Source of the DNA: Telopea speciosissima
Taxonomy: Eukaryota > Streptophyta > Magnoliopsida > Proteales > Proteaceae
NCBI RefSeq assembly: GCF_018873765.1
Contig: NC_057916.1
Coordinates: forward strand, 12,257,501 to 12,321,500
Length of the DNA stretch: 64,000 bases
Direction of reading: 5' to 3'
Shown: positions 22,213 through 33,106 of the stretch, piece by piece
Position numbering within the stretch: the stretch's first letter is position 1
Layout: each line of letters begins with the position of its first letter
Program-made: the position numbers and the translations under genes
The notes under the pieces: generated by a model
Seen by the model: only the letters and a program-made list of their open reading frames with translations
What the model was told of the DNA's origin: nothing
Database searches by the model: none

Positions 22213-22869
22213 CTACTGAGGCCAAATGCTGATCTTCTCCTTCTGGTACTTCACATAGACCGCCGACGCGGCAGCGATGGAGTAGACCTGAATGAAGACC
22301 ACCGCCGGCGAATGGTAACTGATGAGACTCTTGCCGGAACCCAATTCCACCAGCAGCAGCGCCACCAGCCCCAGAGCTGCCAACCTCCCGTTGAGCCGCT
22401 CAGTGAAAGGGCAGAAGCCGAAATCCACCTTCAGACCCTCCGACACCGCCTCTTTCAAAGGCACCGGCGGCAAGAATACTCCACCTTTCTTGGTCTTGGA
22501 TGATGGCGATGATGATGATCTCTTACCTTTCCTGACGTCGGCTTTCTTGCCGGTCCCGCTGCGATACCTGAGTCTCACCTGTGCTACTCTGTTTTCGAAG
22601 CTGTCTCCATCGTCGTTTTCTGCCGATTGTGGTTTCGTCTCCGTTGTGTCGGAGGAGGCGTTTGTTTCGGGATCGACTGCTCTCGTGGTTGTGGAAGAAG
22701 AAGAAGAAGATGATGATGATGATAAGAGATGCTTCGATTGCCATGGAAATTGTAATTGTAATCCTAGTTTCTGGTATCTTACAACTCTTGTGGAGATGAA
22801 TGTGGAAGAAGTAGAAGCAGGTGGAGGATATAATGGGTTTGTTGAAGATGATATTGGTGCCATTATCAT
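22213..22869 (-). CDS. Plastid-targeted LHC-like (LIL/one-helix-type) protein
   Basis: A 218-residue single-exon gene. Residues 1-60 are Ser/Thr/Pro-rich with almost no acidic residues (a run of ten Ser at 50-59), typical of a chloroplast transit peptide. The middle (65-130) is charged and low-complexity. Residues 153-167 read CPFTERLNGRLAALG, matching the ExxNGRxAMxG chlorophyll-binding helix motif of LHC/HLIP-type proteins, and run into a hydrophobic helix (165-177). A second hydrophobic stretch follows at about 188-205, and the protein ends KYQKEKISIWPQ. Inference: a thylakoid light-harvesting-like protein, possibly in photoprotection or pigment handling; I cannot name the subfamily. The start could also be Met3 (22863). 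Confidence 0.75.
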   Translation of the reverse strand: MIMAPISSSTNPLYPPPASTSSTFISTRVVRYQKLGLQLQFPWQSKHLLSSSSSSSSSSTTTRAVDPETNASSDTTETKPQSAENDDGDSFENRVAQVRLRYRSGTGKKADVRKGKRSSSSPSSKTKKGGVFLPPVPLKEAVSEGLKVDFGFCPFTERLNGRLAALGLVALLLVELGSGKSLISYHSPAVVFIQVYSIAAASAVYVKYQKEKISIWPQ

Positions 22870-22909
22870 TGTGATTTCTTCTCCCTCTTCCTTCTTTCTG
22901 AGTTCAGTT

Positions 22910-22935
22910 CAGAGCCTCTCTCTCTCTCTCTCTTC
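22910..22935 (+). repeat. CT-rich tract in the LHC-like gene leader
   Basis: CTCTCTCTCTCT run upstream of the minus-strand start at 22869, so it reads (GA)n in the 5' leader or promoter, a common plant arrangement. Confidence 0.6.
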
Positions 22936-23239
22936 CCTGAGATCTAATCTTATCTTTTAGGCTATCTCCTCCTCCAGCTTTCTACCCTGTAAGGAGCAAG
23001 GACCAGTGTATTGCCTTGGCCCTCGAGAGTGGGACCCTATCACCAAGTGGGATGGGTCCCACTTTGCAGATTTTTCTGTACAAAATAATGTCTTGATCGT
23101 GCAATCACAATTCACAACCATTCATGTTAGTTGTATATAACTTGGGCGGATAAGGAGACACCAATATGAATGTTTTTGGTAGGCATGTATACCATGGAAT
23201 CTTGGATTAACACCAAGTTGTCCAGGGATGTGGCAATTT

Positions 23240-23377
23240 GACCAAGTTCACCCACCATCCTAGGTTCACAAACCCTTCCTAGGGTTTTAGTATATTTCAA
23301 AATATCTTTCCGATATCTATTCTCGCTCTCTCACGCTCCCCGATGGAATCTCATTCACCATGGGTGGAAGGAAATTC
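23240..23377 (+). mobile_element. MITE family C copy 1
   Basis: Shares with 27184-27330 and 48509-48674 the core GGTTCACAAACCCTTCCTAG, then TTAGTATATT, then TCTCGCTCTCTC, and ends CCATGGGTGGAAGGAAATT. The left end is degraded. Confidence 0.55.
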
Positions 23378-24556
23378 AGTCCTTTGATTAAATTGCTTAT
23401 CTAAGAGTGACCTAGATCAATTTTTATATTTATATTCATATTCAACCATCCATTTCGTTATTAGGTTTAAATTTTTCTATGCTTTATTTTGCTACTTGGC
23501 CAACTCTACTTGAACTAGAAATTGATACGTGAGTTAGAAAGCTTGGAGGGTTTACTTAAGCATGTCAATTGGTTCAATTCTAGGTATTCAGTTTGGTTCT
23601 AGTTCAGTCCAAGGGAGTGCTAGTGTGAACTAAAATCAAACCGAATACATATTCGACTATGAACTTTGATAACCCAAGCCGAACTTGCTCAGTACTACTC
23701 TATTCCTATATTCCATAACCGAATTTGGACCAAATTTAATCGGTTAGGTTCGATTTGATTTGGCTTATTCGGTCTGGTTTCAATTATTGTTACCGGATCG
23801 AATTTGACACCCTGAGGTCTAAGTTTTAAAATTCAGGACATGATACAAGATCAATCTCCATTGATATGGATTTGAATCATCCTAGAATCGTTCGGAATCA
23901 ATAGACTAACCTTGTCTCGGTCTAATTTGGCTGGATTTATACATCAAATTGGGTTTATTCGAAACAGCGCTAGTCGATGCCGAGTCAAATTCGGCCAATT
24001 CAACCAATTCTGAACCGAGTTTTAAAAACATGATCCCAATTTAACGTGCTGAGTCGCATGACTCAACTGCATGTGCACCAAAATCACAAACCCTTTTTGT
24101 GTCTCTCTAGAATTAATTCCCAAAATAAATGAACCAATCCTACCAATATGGATGTTAAGTTGGTTCAGTTCTAATTTAAATAGCTTGGTTCGGTTCATGT
24201 TGTAATTGACAAATATCAAAACCAAACCCGATTATTAGTCGGCTTCAAATTTCCAAATAAATCAGTTTTGGTTAATCGATTTGTAATCGGTTCTGGTTCT
24301 TACCAGGTTCATTTCAGCTTGTCATTGGTTTTTTGTTATACGATTCAGTTTAATTGTTTTTTTTTGTTCTGCGATTTGGTTATTCGGTTTAATTAGTTTA
24401 ATTCAGTTTAATAATCTTATTCGATTTAATTATTTTATTTTTTATTTAATCGATTTTATTCGAAATTGAACTACTTTTTATTTCTACATAAAATCAAAAT
24501 CAAACCAATTAATAAACAGATGGATTCAATTTGAGTTTGTGATGTGTGGACAAGAG

Positions 24557-24816
24557 CTTGGTTTTAAGTATTGGTATCGTATCATCTGTATCGGGCAATA
24601 CGTATCGGTTTTGTCTGTAGCCGGTTCTGATACTATGTCGATACCATATTTATGACACGGTAGGGACAAAGGGTAAAATGGTCAGAAAATTCATTTTTTA
24701 AAAAAATTCAAGAGTAATTTTGTCCGATACAACTGATCCGTTCAGATACTATATCGATATCGTATCAATTTTGCAAGTGATCGATACCCGATCCGATACC
24801 GTGCACTAGAACCATG
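24557..24816. mobile_element. hAT-type MITE, family B, 260 bp
   Basis: It begins CTTGGTTTTAAGTATTGG and ends CACTAGAACCATG, with CGATAC/GTATCG subterminal words like the 8284-9170 element. It is flanked by a perfect 8-bp duplication, GACAAGAG, at 24549-24556 and 24817-24824. Confidence 0.75.
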
Positions 24817-26137
24817 GACAAGAGACCGATCCAATACCACTTAGGTTGGTTTTTAATGTTACTACTGTAGCATTGAATGCATTTGGAAAATAACCAAAAC
24901 ATGGTCACTGGATTAGCTACTTAGAAGTGACATAAGTGCATCAAGGTAGTTTTGTATTTTGGTAAACAACACATCAGGGTAGTTGGTTTCTTGCTTCTTA
25001 GCATAAATGCTTTTGATGTTGGCAGATGGCATTAAGGTTAAGGGTTAGTAGTAGTTTCTTAACCTATTACGCAACTTCCTTAATGATGGGGAAATTAAAT
25101 AGGATTACTGTTGGGGTTTTGGATTCATTACATAATTACATGTACATGGATAGAATTATAATTATGTGAAAAAAATCTTTGATTCTTTCTAGTGGATGTA
25201 GAGATATTCGTGTCAAATCACATTAAATTCCTCATGAGGATTGCCAGAGACGCTGCAATATCGCCGAATTGACCTCTCAGCAATGTGAGTCAAATTAGGA
25301 AGATATGATCTTCTAATTATATTAATTAGAGTCACTTTCATCTTCCTTATACACCATAGTTGGTAAGATTGATCAGTAACCACCGGGTCCCAACCATATA
25401 TACTTGCTCTCATCTACACTCCAACTTCCCACAATAAAAGCTTTGGCTTGACAAAATTTCTCTTCTGTTCTGTTAATTGGCAATTCAAGTTAATTAGATT
25501 CACATCTCATGTTTTATAAATTCACAAACCCCACAAGAGAAGAAAATTATATACAGGTGCTAGGGACAGCCAAGTTTGTTCTTCCTATAAGTTTGTCTGT
25601 ATATAGTTGGGGACAAAACAAGATTTTGGATTGAAACAATTACTTTAAACCAAATGGGTTTCTTTTTCTTCTTCATATTTTTACTCAATCAAATAGATTT
25701 CAATTTCTTAATTTTCTGGACTAGTTTGGGTAAACCATTATCTTTAACCTCTTCATCAAACAATTAATAAAATTGGGTAATGACGACCATGAACATTAAT
25801 GTCAGTGTGGACTATCAATTTGGAATTGTCAATGACCCAAAACATTAATATCCATGATTCCTAGACTCTGTGCTTGAGGAAGTGGTGATGGTGGTGACTG
25901 GTAACCTGCAACCAGGTAGAGTATAGTTGGGTGGGGTTTGGTGTGTTGCCAAGAAAATGATGGTTTATATTAAATTCATCCCAAGCCCAATTGTGAATTC
26001 CAAAAAATTTTAATAACCATGGATGTGATGTATATACACAAGAATGTCCAAATGCATGTGTGGTCATATATTGAAGTCTTATATTTTTTTTTATTAGGAA
26101 AGAGTATGTCATCCGGTAGAGCAGCGCAAACCGTTCC

Positions 26138-26242
26138 TGTGTCTTGACACAAGAGGGTGCGAAATGACTGTTGCACCCCCTGGAACTCTGGAAATGATCA
26201 AGGGTGTGGCAGTCATTTTGCACGCCCCTGTGTCAAAACGCA
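26138..26242. repeat. Fold-back (inverted) repeat
   Basis: Left arm TGTGTCTTGACACAAGAGGG continuing GTGCGAAATGAC is answered by GTCATTTTGCACGCCCCTG continuing TGTCAAAACGCA on the right (about 26211-26242). The arms pair at most positions. Probably a MITE fragment of unknown family. Confidence 0.6.
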
Positions 26243-26718
26243 AAGGCGGAGTGTCTGGTGCAATCGGGTGGCGTTCTTTCTCTCTTTTTAATTTATAATT
26301 AATTATTATTGTAATTGGGTTTAGTTCTAAGATTTTTATTATTTTGGGTTTTTATTTAGTTGACTGGTTAAACCAAGCTTGTGAGTAGTTTGTTTGATTA
26401 ATGTAGCCCTAGAGTAAAGTAAGTTTAGGGTTTTATTGTTGCTTTTGATCTCAGTGGTAGGAACTTAAGTAGATGGGTGATTGAGATTGATTAGGTTTGT
26501 TTAGGTTTTATTTTTTTATAAATTTGTAATAAAAGAACAAGGAGTTGATTATGATTTGAATGATTAAAAAAAAAAAAAAAAAAACTGCTTTCTCAAAGAA
26601 ATATTGCAGTAACGAAAGTTCTGAGCTTGTTCTTGAGTTAGTTCTACAAATTGTTTTATTTGGGTTGTTGGGAGGAAGATACAACGTCCTTCTGTGTTTC
26701 TTTTCTTTAATCTCCATT

Positions 26719-26744
<26 letters not shown>
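26719..26744 (+). repeat. (AG)13 microsatellite
   Basis: Uninterrupted dinucleotide run. Confidence 0.9.
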
Positions 26745-26749
<5 letters not shown>

Positions 26750-27183
26750 AAGAGATTTAAATATGAATAATGCAAAAACCTTGGACCTAACTCAATTTGC
26801 TTACCTCAATTCATTGGTTTCAGTATTTTCTTTAGGTTTATATTGTTTAAAATTGCATTTCATTTGGTATTTTGGTAGTGTTGGTGTATTTATTTTTGTA
26901 ATCCCAATTCCCAAGTTTAATTATCCAAGTAGTATCTGGGATTTGCATCGGAAGTAGATCCAAGTGCATGGTTTCCCATTTTTTGTTTCAATACTTTGTG
27001 TCAAATGGTTTTTTGTTTTTTTTTTGGGTAACTTTGTCATATGGTTTAGATGAGCCGTCAAATTGGACATGTTTAATCTATAAGATATTGTTCAACCATG
27101 AAAATGACCAAATCAACCCCTTCTAAGTGGCAAACACAAGTGATATAATATTGTTGAAAATGATGTGACAAATGATTTAGGAT

Positions 27184-27330
27184 AAAGTTTTCCTCCACCC
27201 ATGGAGGACGGTTCACCCACCAGGGTTCACAAATCCCTCTTAGGAATATAGTATATTCCAAAATACCCTCTAATACTCATTCTCGCCCTCTCCTGCCCCT
27301 CGGTGAATGGACCGTGGGTGGAGGGAAATT
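27184..27330 (+). mobile_element. MITE family C copy 2
   Basis: It begins AAAGTTTTCCTCCACCCATGG and ends GTGGGTGGAGGGAAATT, so the ends are imperfect inverted repeats (TTTCCTCCACCCA core). Possible 3-bp flanks GAT/GAT. No coding sequence. Confidence 0.65.
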
Positions 27331-28909
27331 GATCCAATGATTTAAGATGGGAAATTATCACATCACCTAGAGATATTCAAGGTGTATGTGTGTGTGTGTG
27401 TAATAGAGAGAGAGATTGGAGAGTTGATTAGGGGAGAGGGATCTGAAAATAAAAGGGGGGAAATAATTTTGAAATGTTTTTGTGTAAGAGAACGTAACTG
27501 CTCGTGTAGCCCCTGCACCATCACGAGGGCCAAAGAGAGTGTGCACATAAGCATTGGTTTGGACTGAACTTTCGATTTCACTAGGGGATGAGCGATCTCT
27601 TTGTGCACTCCTACAGTCCTATGTTTGACGTTGCCTTCGCGTGGATCTTGCGCTCTGACATATAGGAGTGCATAAAATTGTAAACCAACCTCGTGAAATA
27701 AAAAATCTCATCCATGTTGATGCTCGTGCACGTGTTCTCATTGGCCTTTGCACCACACAACCAAACAGGGATCTCTTGCCTTAAAAATATTTATATATTA
27801 ATATAATATATAGAATAGTATTTTTTGTCAAATGAAAAATCATATCAAACAATTAAGATGTAACTGGTACTATTATTTGAATGTCTAGCTTTGGTAAGCT
27901 TAACAAATCAACCAATCTCATTATGCCCTATGGAATGATGATGTGGCAATACTAAGAATTTGATACTTATTATATGTCCGAGATTAGTTGCATGCCGAAG
28001 TTCAAAGTCTAATTCAATCAAATGTGTATCGGTATGCATTCACATGTATGTCTAAGCATACTAACAATACTCCAACATCCATTAATAAATATGCATTCTC
28101 CCTTGGTCCTGATTTTCAAACCTCTATTTTGTGTACTCGCAAAATTTTGTTTCGAATGAAATTTTACATTCCAATTTTTGGACCATATTGATAAACTCAT
28201 TAAGCCGGGTCATTCTGATAAGTTTTGCCTCATATATATATATGGCAAATGTTTGCCTAACTGTGTGGAGAGAGTCTCCTCGATTGGCATTCCTAATTAT
28301 ACCATGTCGAAGAGTGATGTGATAAATCTGTCTATTGGATAAGTAGGTAATGGTATGGATCTCTTCTTTTCTTTATATTGCATGTTTTGATTTACCACTT
28401 AGCAAACTTTGTTTGAACTAAATTTTGACAAACAAACAAGCAACCTTGAGAGCTTAAAAACCTGAAGAGAATACCTACTTGTTCATCAAGTCATAATTTC
28501 ATATAAAGTATCCTAGGTATCAAAAAAGGGGGGAAAATTTTGAAAACTAAATACATGGTTAGTTAGGTTGCACACCAAAACATATTGAAGAAGGATTGAT
28601 CCATTAAATTAAAGATTACACAAGGATTTTACAATAATAAGAACATATGAACACAAATAGCTTGAACGAATAATAAAAATTACCCAAATTATTAAATATA
28701 AAAAAGGAAGAACGGATCTGAAATAGTGAACTAAAAGTCCATATCTAACCTGCAACCAACATGGCCAACCCAGTCCACCCATGAGATCATGACCAACCCA
28801 AACTCCCTAATCCAAATATTCTGAATCAATCGAAACTATTAAAATATAGAAAAAAAAAAACAGAGGATTTTCCCTCCAAATAGTTCTGCATGGACATCGT
28901 CTTCATCAT

Positions 28910-31201
28910 CTACTTCCTCTTGTTCTTGCTTCCCAACAACAGTGCGAAGTAGAAGAGAATTCTGAAGAAGAAACCCCAAGCAATTGTTACCCACAAGCAA
29001 TTCCACTTACTTAAGTCCGTCACGCCCTGCTTAATCAATATATCTGTTCCAGTGGTCACACAGGTGGTGCTGGTGATGTTTATCCCCAACGTACTGCTCA
29101 AACTTTGCAACAACATCACCTTCGTCGCCGTCGGTGCTACCTCCAGAGGTGTATTATCAAACATCTGGACTCCTCTAACGAAACACTTTGTTGGGTCTTG
29201 AAATTCGTTCTGCAACACTCCCTCATATGGGTATTTCACCAATGACATGTAATGGAACCATAACCAGTAGTCAGGGATTCGATCCCTGTTAATGAAGAAG
29301 CCACTGAACAGAAGAAAGTAAGCTAATATGGCTACAACCACTGTGTAACCCAGCATCACATGTGACACCACTCCCGATAAGAATGTCACAAACGAACTCC
29401 CAGCCCAAAACGACGCCAATATTATCCCAAAATAGAAGAAAAACCCTTTCACGCCTCCGGCTAAACCCACCGCCCAGAAGGTCGTCGCCGCGAAAGCGAA
29501 CGACAAGAAAATCAGCGATGGTATGACGACGATGGAGTTAGATAAGACATAGGAGGAACGACGGTAAGCGTTGTAAGCTGTTTCTCTCATGAAGATGTAT
29601 CGTTCCTGCAAGAACACAGGAAGGGCGTCTGCGCAGGTGTAGAATGTAGTCGACATTGCGAAGGCGAAAAACCCTAATCTTTCTTGAACTCCTTTAGGGG
29701 AATTGTCCAGATGCCAGAAAATGGTAGCTAAGATGAACCCGGTTACCAAGACCGCTCCTAAACGGATCCCTAAAAGCTCCGGCATTCTTCGGGTGTTCGT
29801 TACGGATCGCTTTGACAGAACCGCGATCTCAGCCCAGAACGGATTCACGAACCTTGAGACCTTTGTAGAGCTGGAATCGTTGGTGGTGCCGGAGACGAGC
29901 TTCCCTCTTGAAATGCTCGCGCTAATGGCATCGTTCAAGGATAGGTCCTGTTGCTGCGAATCGAGATTCCCAGGGCGCTTTGCGGTTTGCCATGATTTTT
30001 GGAATTCGACTAAACCCTTTGTGCCACCGGGGGATACCTCGAGTTCGCGGATCAAATCGAGGGCGAATTCGGTCCGGTTCTCTTTCTCTGGGATCGGGTG
30101 TCCGAATTCGGCGAAGAATTGGGGTATTGTCGATGGTGGGCCCCTGAATACAGTCTGACCACGGGATAGGAAGATCATGCGGTCAAGCAAGCCAATGATT
30201 CTGTAGCTTGGCTGATGTATGGACATGATAACAATACTCCCGCTCTGAGCGATCCGCTGGAGTACCTTTACCACCATAAACGCACTCGTGGAATCCAAAC
30301 CCGAAGTGGGTTCGTCCAGGAACAAAATGATGGGATCGTGAATAATGTCGGTTCCGATCGAAACACGGCGGCGTTCTCCGCCGGAAACACCTCTGTGACC
30401 TTCATCGCCGATCACAGTCTTCGCAGCGTTCCTCAGACCAAGCTGATCGATGAGAGCTTGAACCCTAGCTTTCTTCTTAGACTTGGAAAGAGAGCGAGGT
30501 AGCCTGAACTCGGCGGAGAACATGAGCGTCTCCTCCACCGTCAACATGGGGAATAGCAAGTCATCTTGCATGACGTAAGCAGAGATCACCTTAAGAAGCC
30601 GAGACTCTAAAGGTTCGCCGTTCAATGTGATGGAGCCTTTCAAACTCCCCTTAGCCATCCGATTAGCCAGAGCATCGATCAACGTCGATTTCCCTGACCC
30701 ACTAGCTCCAAGAACCGCTAATATCTCTCCATCCCTCGCTTCGCCGGAGATGTCGTTCAAGATAATCTTGGCGTTGGAGGAGTAATTGTTGTTGTCACTC
30801 TCTAGTACTGGATCACCCGCCGCTCCAAGCTTACTCCTCGTCCGACCAAAACAATTTGGAAACCTCATTTTCCGGCGATTCTTGATGCTGTAAGTGAGAT
30901 TACTGAAGGAAAGAACGAAAGGAAGAGGAAGGGATCTGGGCTCAAGGCCAAGACCACCGTCGGTCATCTCAAGCACCTGGTGGTTCGGAGTCTCGTTACC
31001 ATTTTGAACATCACCGACTCGCTTCAAGAGCTCACCCAGCGTGGGAGAGACACCGAAGCTGCCGGAGTTTGGGTTCCTAGACAAACTCTCCACCTCCATG
31101 GGTTGTTGCTGGTCGTCCTTAATAAATGTGATGGGTTGGCTATCAAGAAAGAACCTTGAAGGATTAAAAGTAGTATTACTATCAGTTCCAACTCGCTTCA
31201 T
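28910..31201 (-). CDS. ABCG half-size transporter (ABCG1/2/6/16/20 clade)
   Basis: A 763-residue intronless gene, as in the Arabidopsis clade. Layout is the reverse (NBD-TMD) order of ABCG: N-terminal region with [14 protein letters not shown] (94-107); Walker A GASGSGKS (165-172); signature [12 protein letters not shown] (272-283); Walker B ILFLDEP (292-298); switch His329 in SIHQPSYR; then the ABC2 membrane domain (about 455-760) with about six helices and the clade-typical C-terminal LLGSKNKRK. All catalytic motifs are intact. Members export lipid precursors or other hydrophobic compounds for suberin, cutin and pollen wall at the plasma membrane; which substrate applies here is unknown. 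I chose the ATG at 31199-31201: the frame is open 79 codons further upstream but has no in-frame ATG. Met35 (MEVESL) is an alternative start. Confidence 0.93.
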   Translation of the reverse strand: MKRVGTDSNTTFNPSRFFLDSQPITFIKDDQQQPMEVESLSRNPNSGSFGVSPTLGELLKRVGDVQNGNETPNHQVLEMTDGGLGLEPRSLPLPFVLSFSNLTYSIKNRRKMRFPNCFGRTRSKLGAAGDPVLESDNNNYSSNAKIILNDISGEARDGEILAVLGASGSGKSTLIDALANRMAKGSLKGSITLNGEPLESRLLKVISAYVMQDDLLFPMLTVEETLMFSAEFRLPRSLSKSKKKARVQALIDQLGLRNAAKTVIGDEGHRGVSGGERRRVSIGTDIIHDPIILFLDEPTSGLDSTSAFMVVKVLQRIAQSGSIVIMSIHQPSYRIIGLLDRMIFLSRGQTVFRGPPSTIPQFFAEFGHPIPEKENRTEFALDLIRELEVSPGGTKGLVEFQKSWQTAKRPGNLDSQQQDLSLNDAISASISRGKLVSGTTNDSSSTKVSRFVNPFWAEIAVLSKRSVTNTRRMPELLGIRLGAVLVTGFILATIFWHLDNSPKGVQERLGFFAFAMSTTFYTCADALPVFLQERYIFMRETAYNAYRRSSYVLSNSIVVIPSLIFLSFAFAATTFWAVGLAGGVKGFFFYFGIILASFWAGSSFVTFLSGVVSHVMLGYTVVVAILAYFLLFSGFFINRDRIPDYWLWFHYMSLVKYPYEGVLQNEFQDPTKCFVRGVQMFDNTPLEVAPTATKVMLLQSLSSTLGINITSTTCVTTGTDILIKQGVTDLSKWNCLWVTIAWGFFFRILFYFALLLGSKNKRK

Positions 31202-31388
31202 GTAACTCGAGCTTGTGGTTTTATACTTTTTATTGGGTGAGGAGTAGAGGGAGGAACTGTGTGAAAAAGAGAAAGAAAGATAACGGTTTACTCTGACGGT
31301 GGGTTTTGGGTTTAACGAAGTATTTTTGAAGATGTGAACAGCGTTTATGTGAATCAAACACGAGAACGAGCCAGCAAAGTAAACTCCG

Positions 31389-31400
31389 TTAACTCCACAT
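31389..31400 (-). promoter_or_regulatory. Three-codon upstream ORF in the ABCG leader
   Basis: Minus-strand ATG-TGG-AGT-TAA, about 190 nt before the chosen start. It lies in the predicted leader, downstream of the TATA-like site, so it would be translated ahead of the main frame if the transcript starts as predicted. Confidence 0.5.
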
Positions 31401-31462
31401 TGGCAGCGCTGCTGATGAGTAGTTGAGATGTTGTACACCCTTCTTCTATTAATATTGCTTCT

Positions 31463-31466
<4 letters not shown>

Positions 31467-31496
<30 letters not shown>
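31467..31496 (+). repeat. (CT)15 tract, GA-rich in the ABCG leader
   Basis: Uninterrupted CT run; in the sense of the ABCG gene it is (GA)15, close to the predicted transcription start. Confidence 0.9.
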
Positions 31497-31499
<3 letters not shown>

Positions 31500-31550
31500 G
31501 AGTCGAGTCTTCAAGAGTAAGGCTGATCTCCTTAACCTCTTCCCTAACCT

Positions 31551-31565
31551 TATTTATATTTATAG
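31551..31565 (-). promoter_or_regulatory. TATA-like element of the ABCG gene
   Basis: The minus strand reads CTATAAATATAAATA, about 350 nt upstream of the ATG and about 55 nt upstream of the GA tract. Position and sequence fit a core promoter. Confidence 0.55.
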
Positions 31566-31659
31566 TAAAGCTTTAAATATCTATGCGTGTCCTGGCCCCT
31601 GTGCCAGGATCAAAATGGTTCAATATCGCCATCCGGTTCCAATATCATTTTTAATAAAA

Positions 31660-33106
31660 AAAAAATTGTTTTTAGACAGAATTGCTCATGATAAGAACTG
31701 TTGGTCCACTAATACAAGATCAATTAGGCATCAGTTGATATCGATATAGATCATCTGGTTCGGCCAATTCGGTATCAATACTTAATACCATGAGGGTCAG
31801 GTTTTAAAATCCCAGAATCGGAAACCAATCAGACAAGATTGGTGAGGATTTATTATAGTCGGCCCAAATAGGCCCTAACTCTTTTCATCTCTTCAACAAG
31901 TTTAGTAATGAGAATAACGGTCCTATTGTTTCGATGAAGAGAAGAACCTAGTTTTCAAAAGGATTCCATTCCAACCAGTCAAGCTGTATCAGGTAAAATT
32001 AGGATCAGCCTCAACCAATTCCAATCCAAAACCTGTCTATCCAACCAATCTAATCTTGATTTTGGAAACCTCGGTTAGGGTTACATTTACTCTTCCTTTC
32101 TATCTCCCCACCCACATTATCCAAATTTGGGATTATTTTGGGGTGACTTTATGTGTTAGGGTCAATATGGTTATTAATATCGATATCAAGATCCATATCG
32201 TTCTCGGCCAATATCAATATACATATATATGGCTATGTTTAGTTGTATCAAATGGTTTTACAGTCATTTTTGATAAATATTTGCTTGTTAGATAGATTTG
32301 CTCTTGATAAGAGCTGGTCTACTAATACAACATCAATCATGTATCAATCGATATCGATATAGATCAACTGGTTCGGCCAATTTAGTATCAATATTTATTT
32401 CCATAACAAATATGCCCTAACCCTAGTTTTTGAAAGGATTACATTTAGACCAGTACTCAAGCTGCATCGGGTAAAATTAGGATCAACCTCGACCAATTCC
32501 AATCCAAACCGGCCTATCCAACCAATCTATTACTGATTTGGAAATCTTGGTTCGGGTTACATTTACTCCCTCTTTCTATCTCCCCACCCACATTATCCAA
32601 ATTTGGGATTATTTTGGGGTGACTTTATGTGTTAGGGTCAGTATGGTTATTAATATCGATATCAAGATCCATATCGTTTTCGGCCAATATCGATATACAT
32701 ATATATGGCTATGTTTAGTTGTATCAAATGGTTTTACACTCATTTTTAATAAATAATTGCTTGTTAGATAGATTTGCTCTTGATAAGAACTGGTCCACTA
32801 ATACAACATCGATCAATCATGTATCAATCGATATCGATATAGATCAACTGGTTCGGCCAATTTAGTATCAATATTTATTTCCATAACAGATATGCCCTAA
32901 CCCTAGTTTTTGAAAGGATTACATTCAGACCAGTACTCAAGCCGTATCGGGTAAAATTAGGATCAGCCTCGACCAATTCCAATCCAAACCGGCCTATCCA
33001 ACCAATCTATTACTGATTTGGAAATCTTGGTTCGGGTTACATTTACTCCCTCTTTCTATCTCCCCACCCACATTATCCAAATTTGGGATTATTTTGGGGT
33101 GACTTT
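31660..33106. repeat. Tandem repeat, ~478-bp unit, about three copies
   Basis: The unit containing CCACCCACATTATCCAAATT recurs at spacings of 476 and 480 bp (reference TATC at 32101, 32577 and 33057). Copies at about 32148-32623 and 32624-33103 are nearly identical by eye, each with the GGTTCGGCCAATTTAGTATC and ATATCGATATAGATCAACTGG segments. The first (about 31660-32147) is more diverged. Its many GATATCGATAT words resemble the hAT family B subterminal words. It lies directly upstream of the ABCG promoter. The short open frames inside are copies of the same repeat, not genes. Confidence 0.85.

Larger units (their letters stand above)
22961..28909. other. Intergenic, repeat remnants only
   Basis: Holds MITE family C copies (23240, 27184), a stretch of degenerate GGTTCGGTTT/AATTCAGTTT words (about 23580-24480), a family B hAT-type MITE (24557-24816), a fold-back repeat (26138-26242) and AG/GT microsatellites. 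The largest open stretch, 25861-26223 (-), overlaps the fold-back and has no recognisable family. Confidence 0.6.

Noticed and set aside
22322-22960. 212-codon plus-strand open frame opposite the LHC-like gene
   Set aside because: Antisense shadow: its acidic and Ser runs mirror the Ser-rich codons of the minus-strand gene, which has a transit peptide and a recognised motif.
32056-32756. Two similar 72-79-residue open frames
   Set aside because: They are the same stretch of a 478-bp tandem repeat read twice; not genes.
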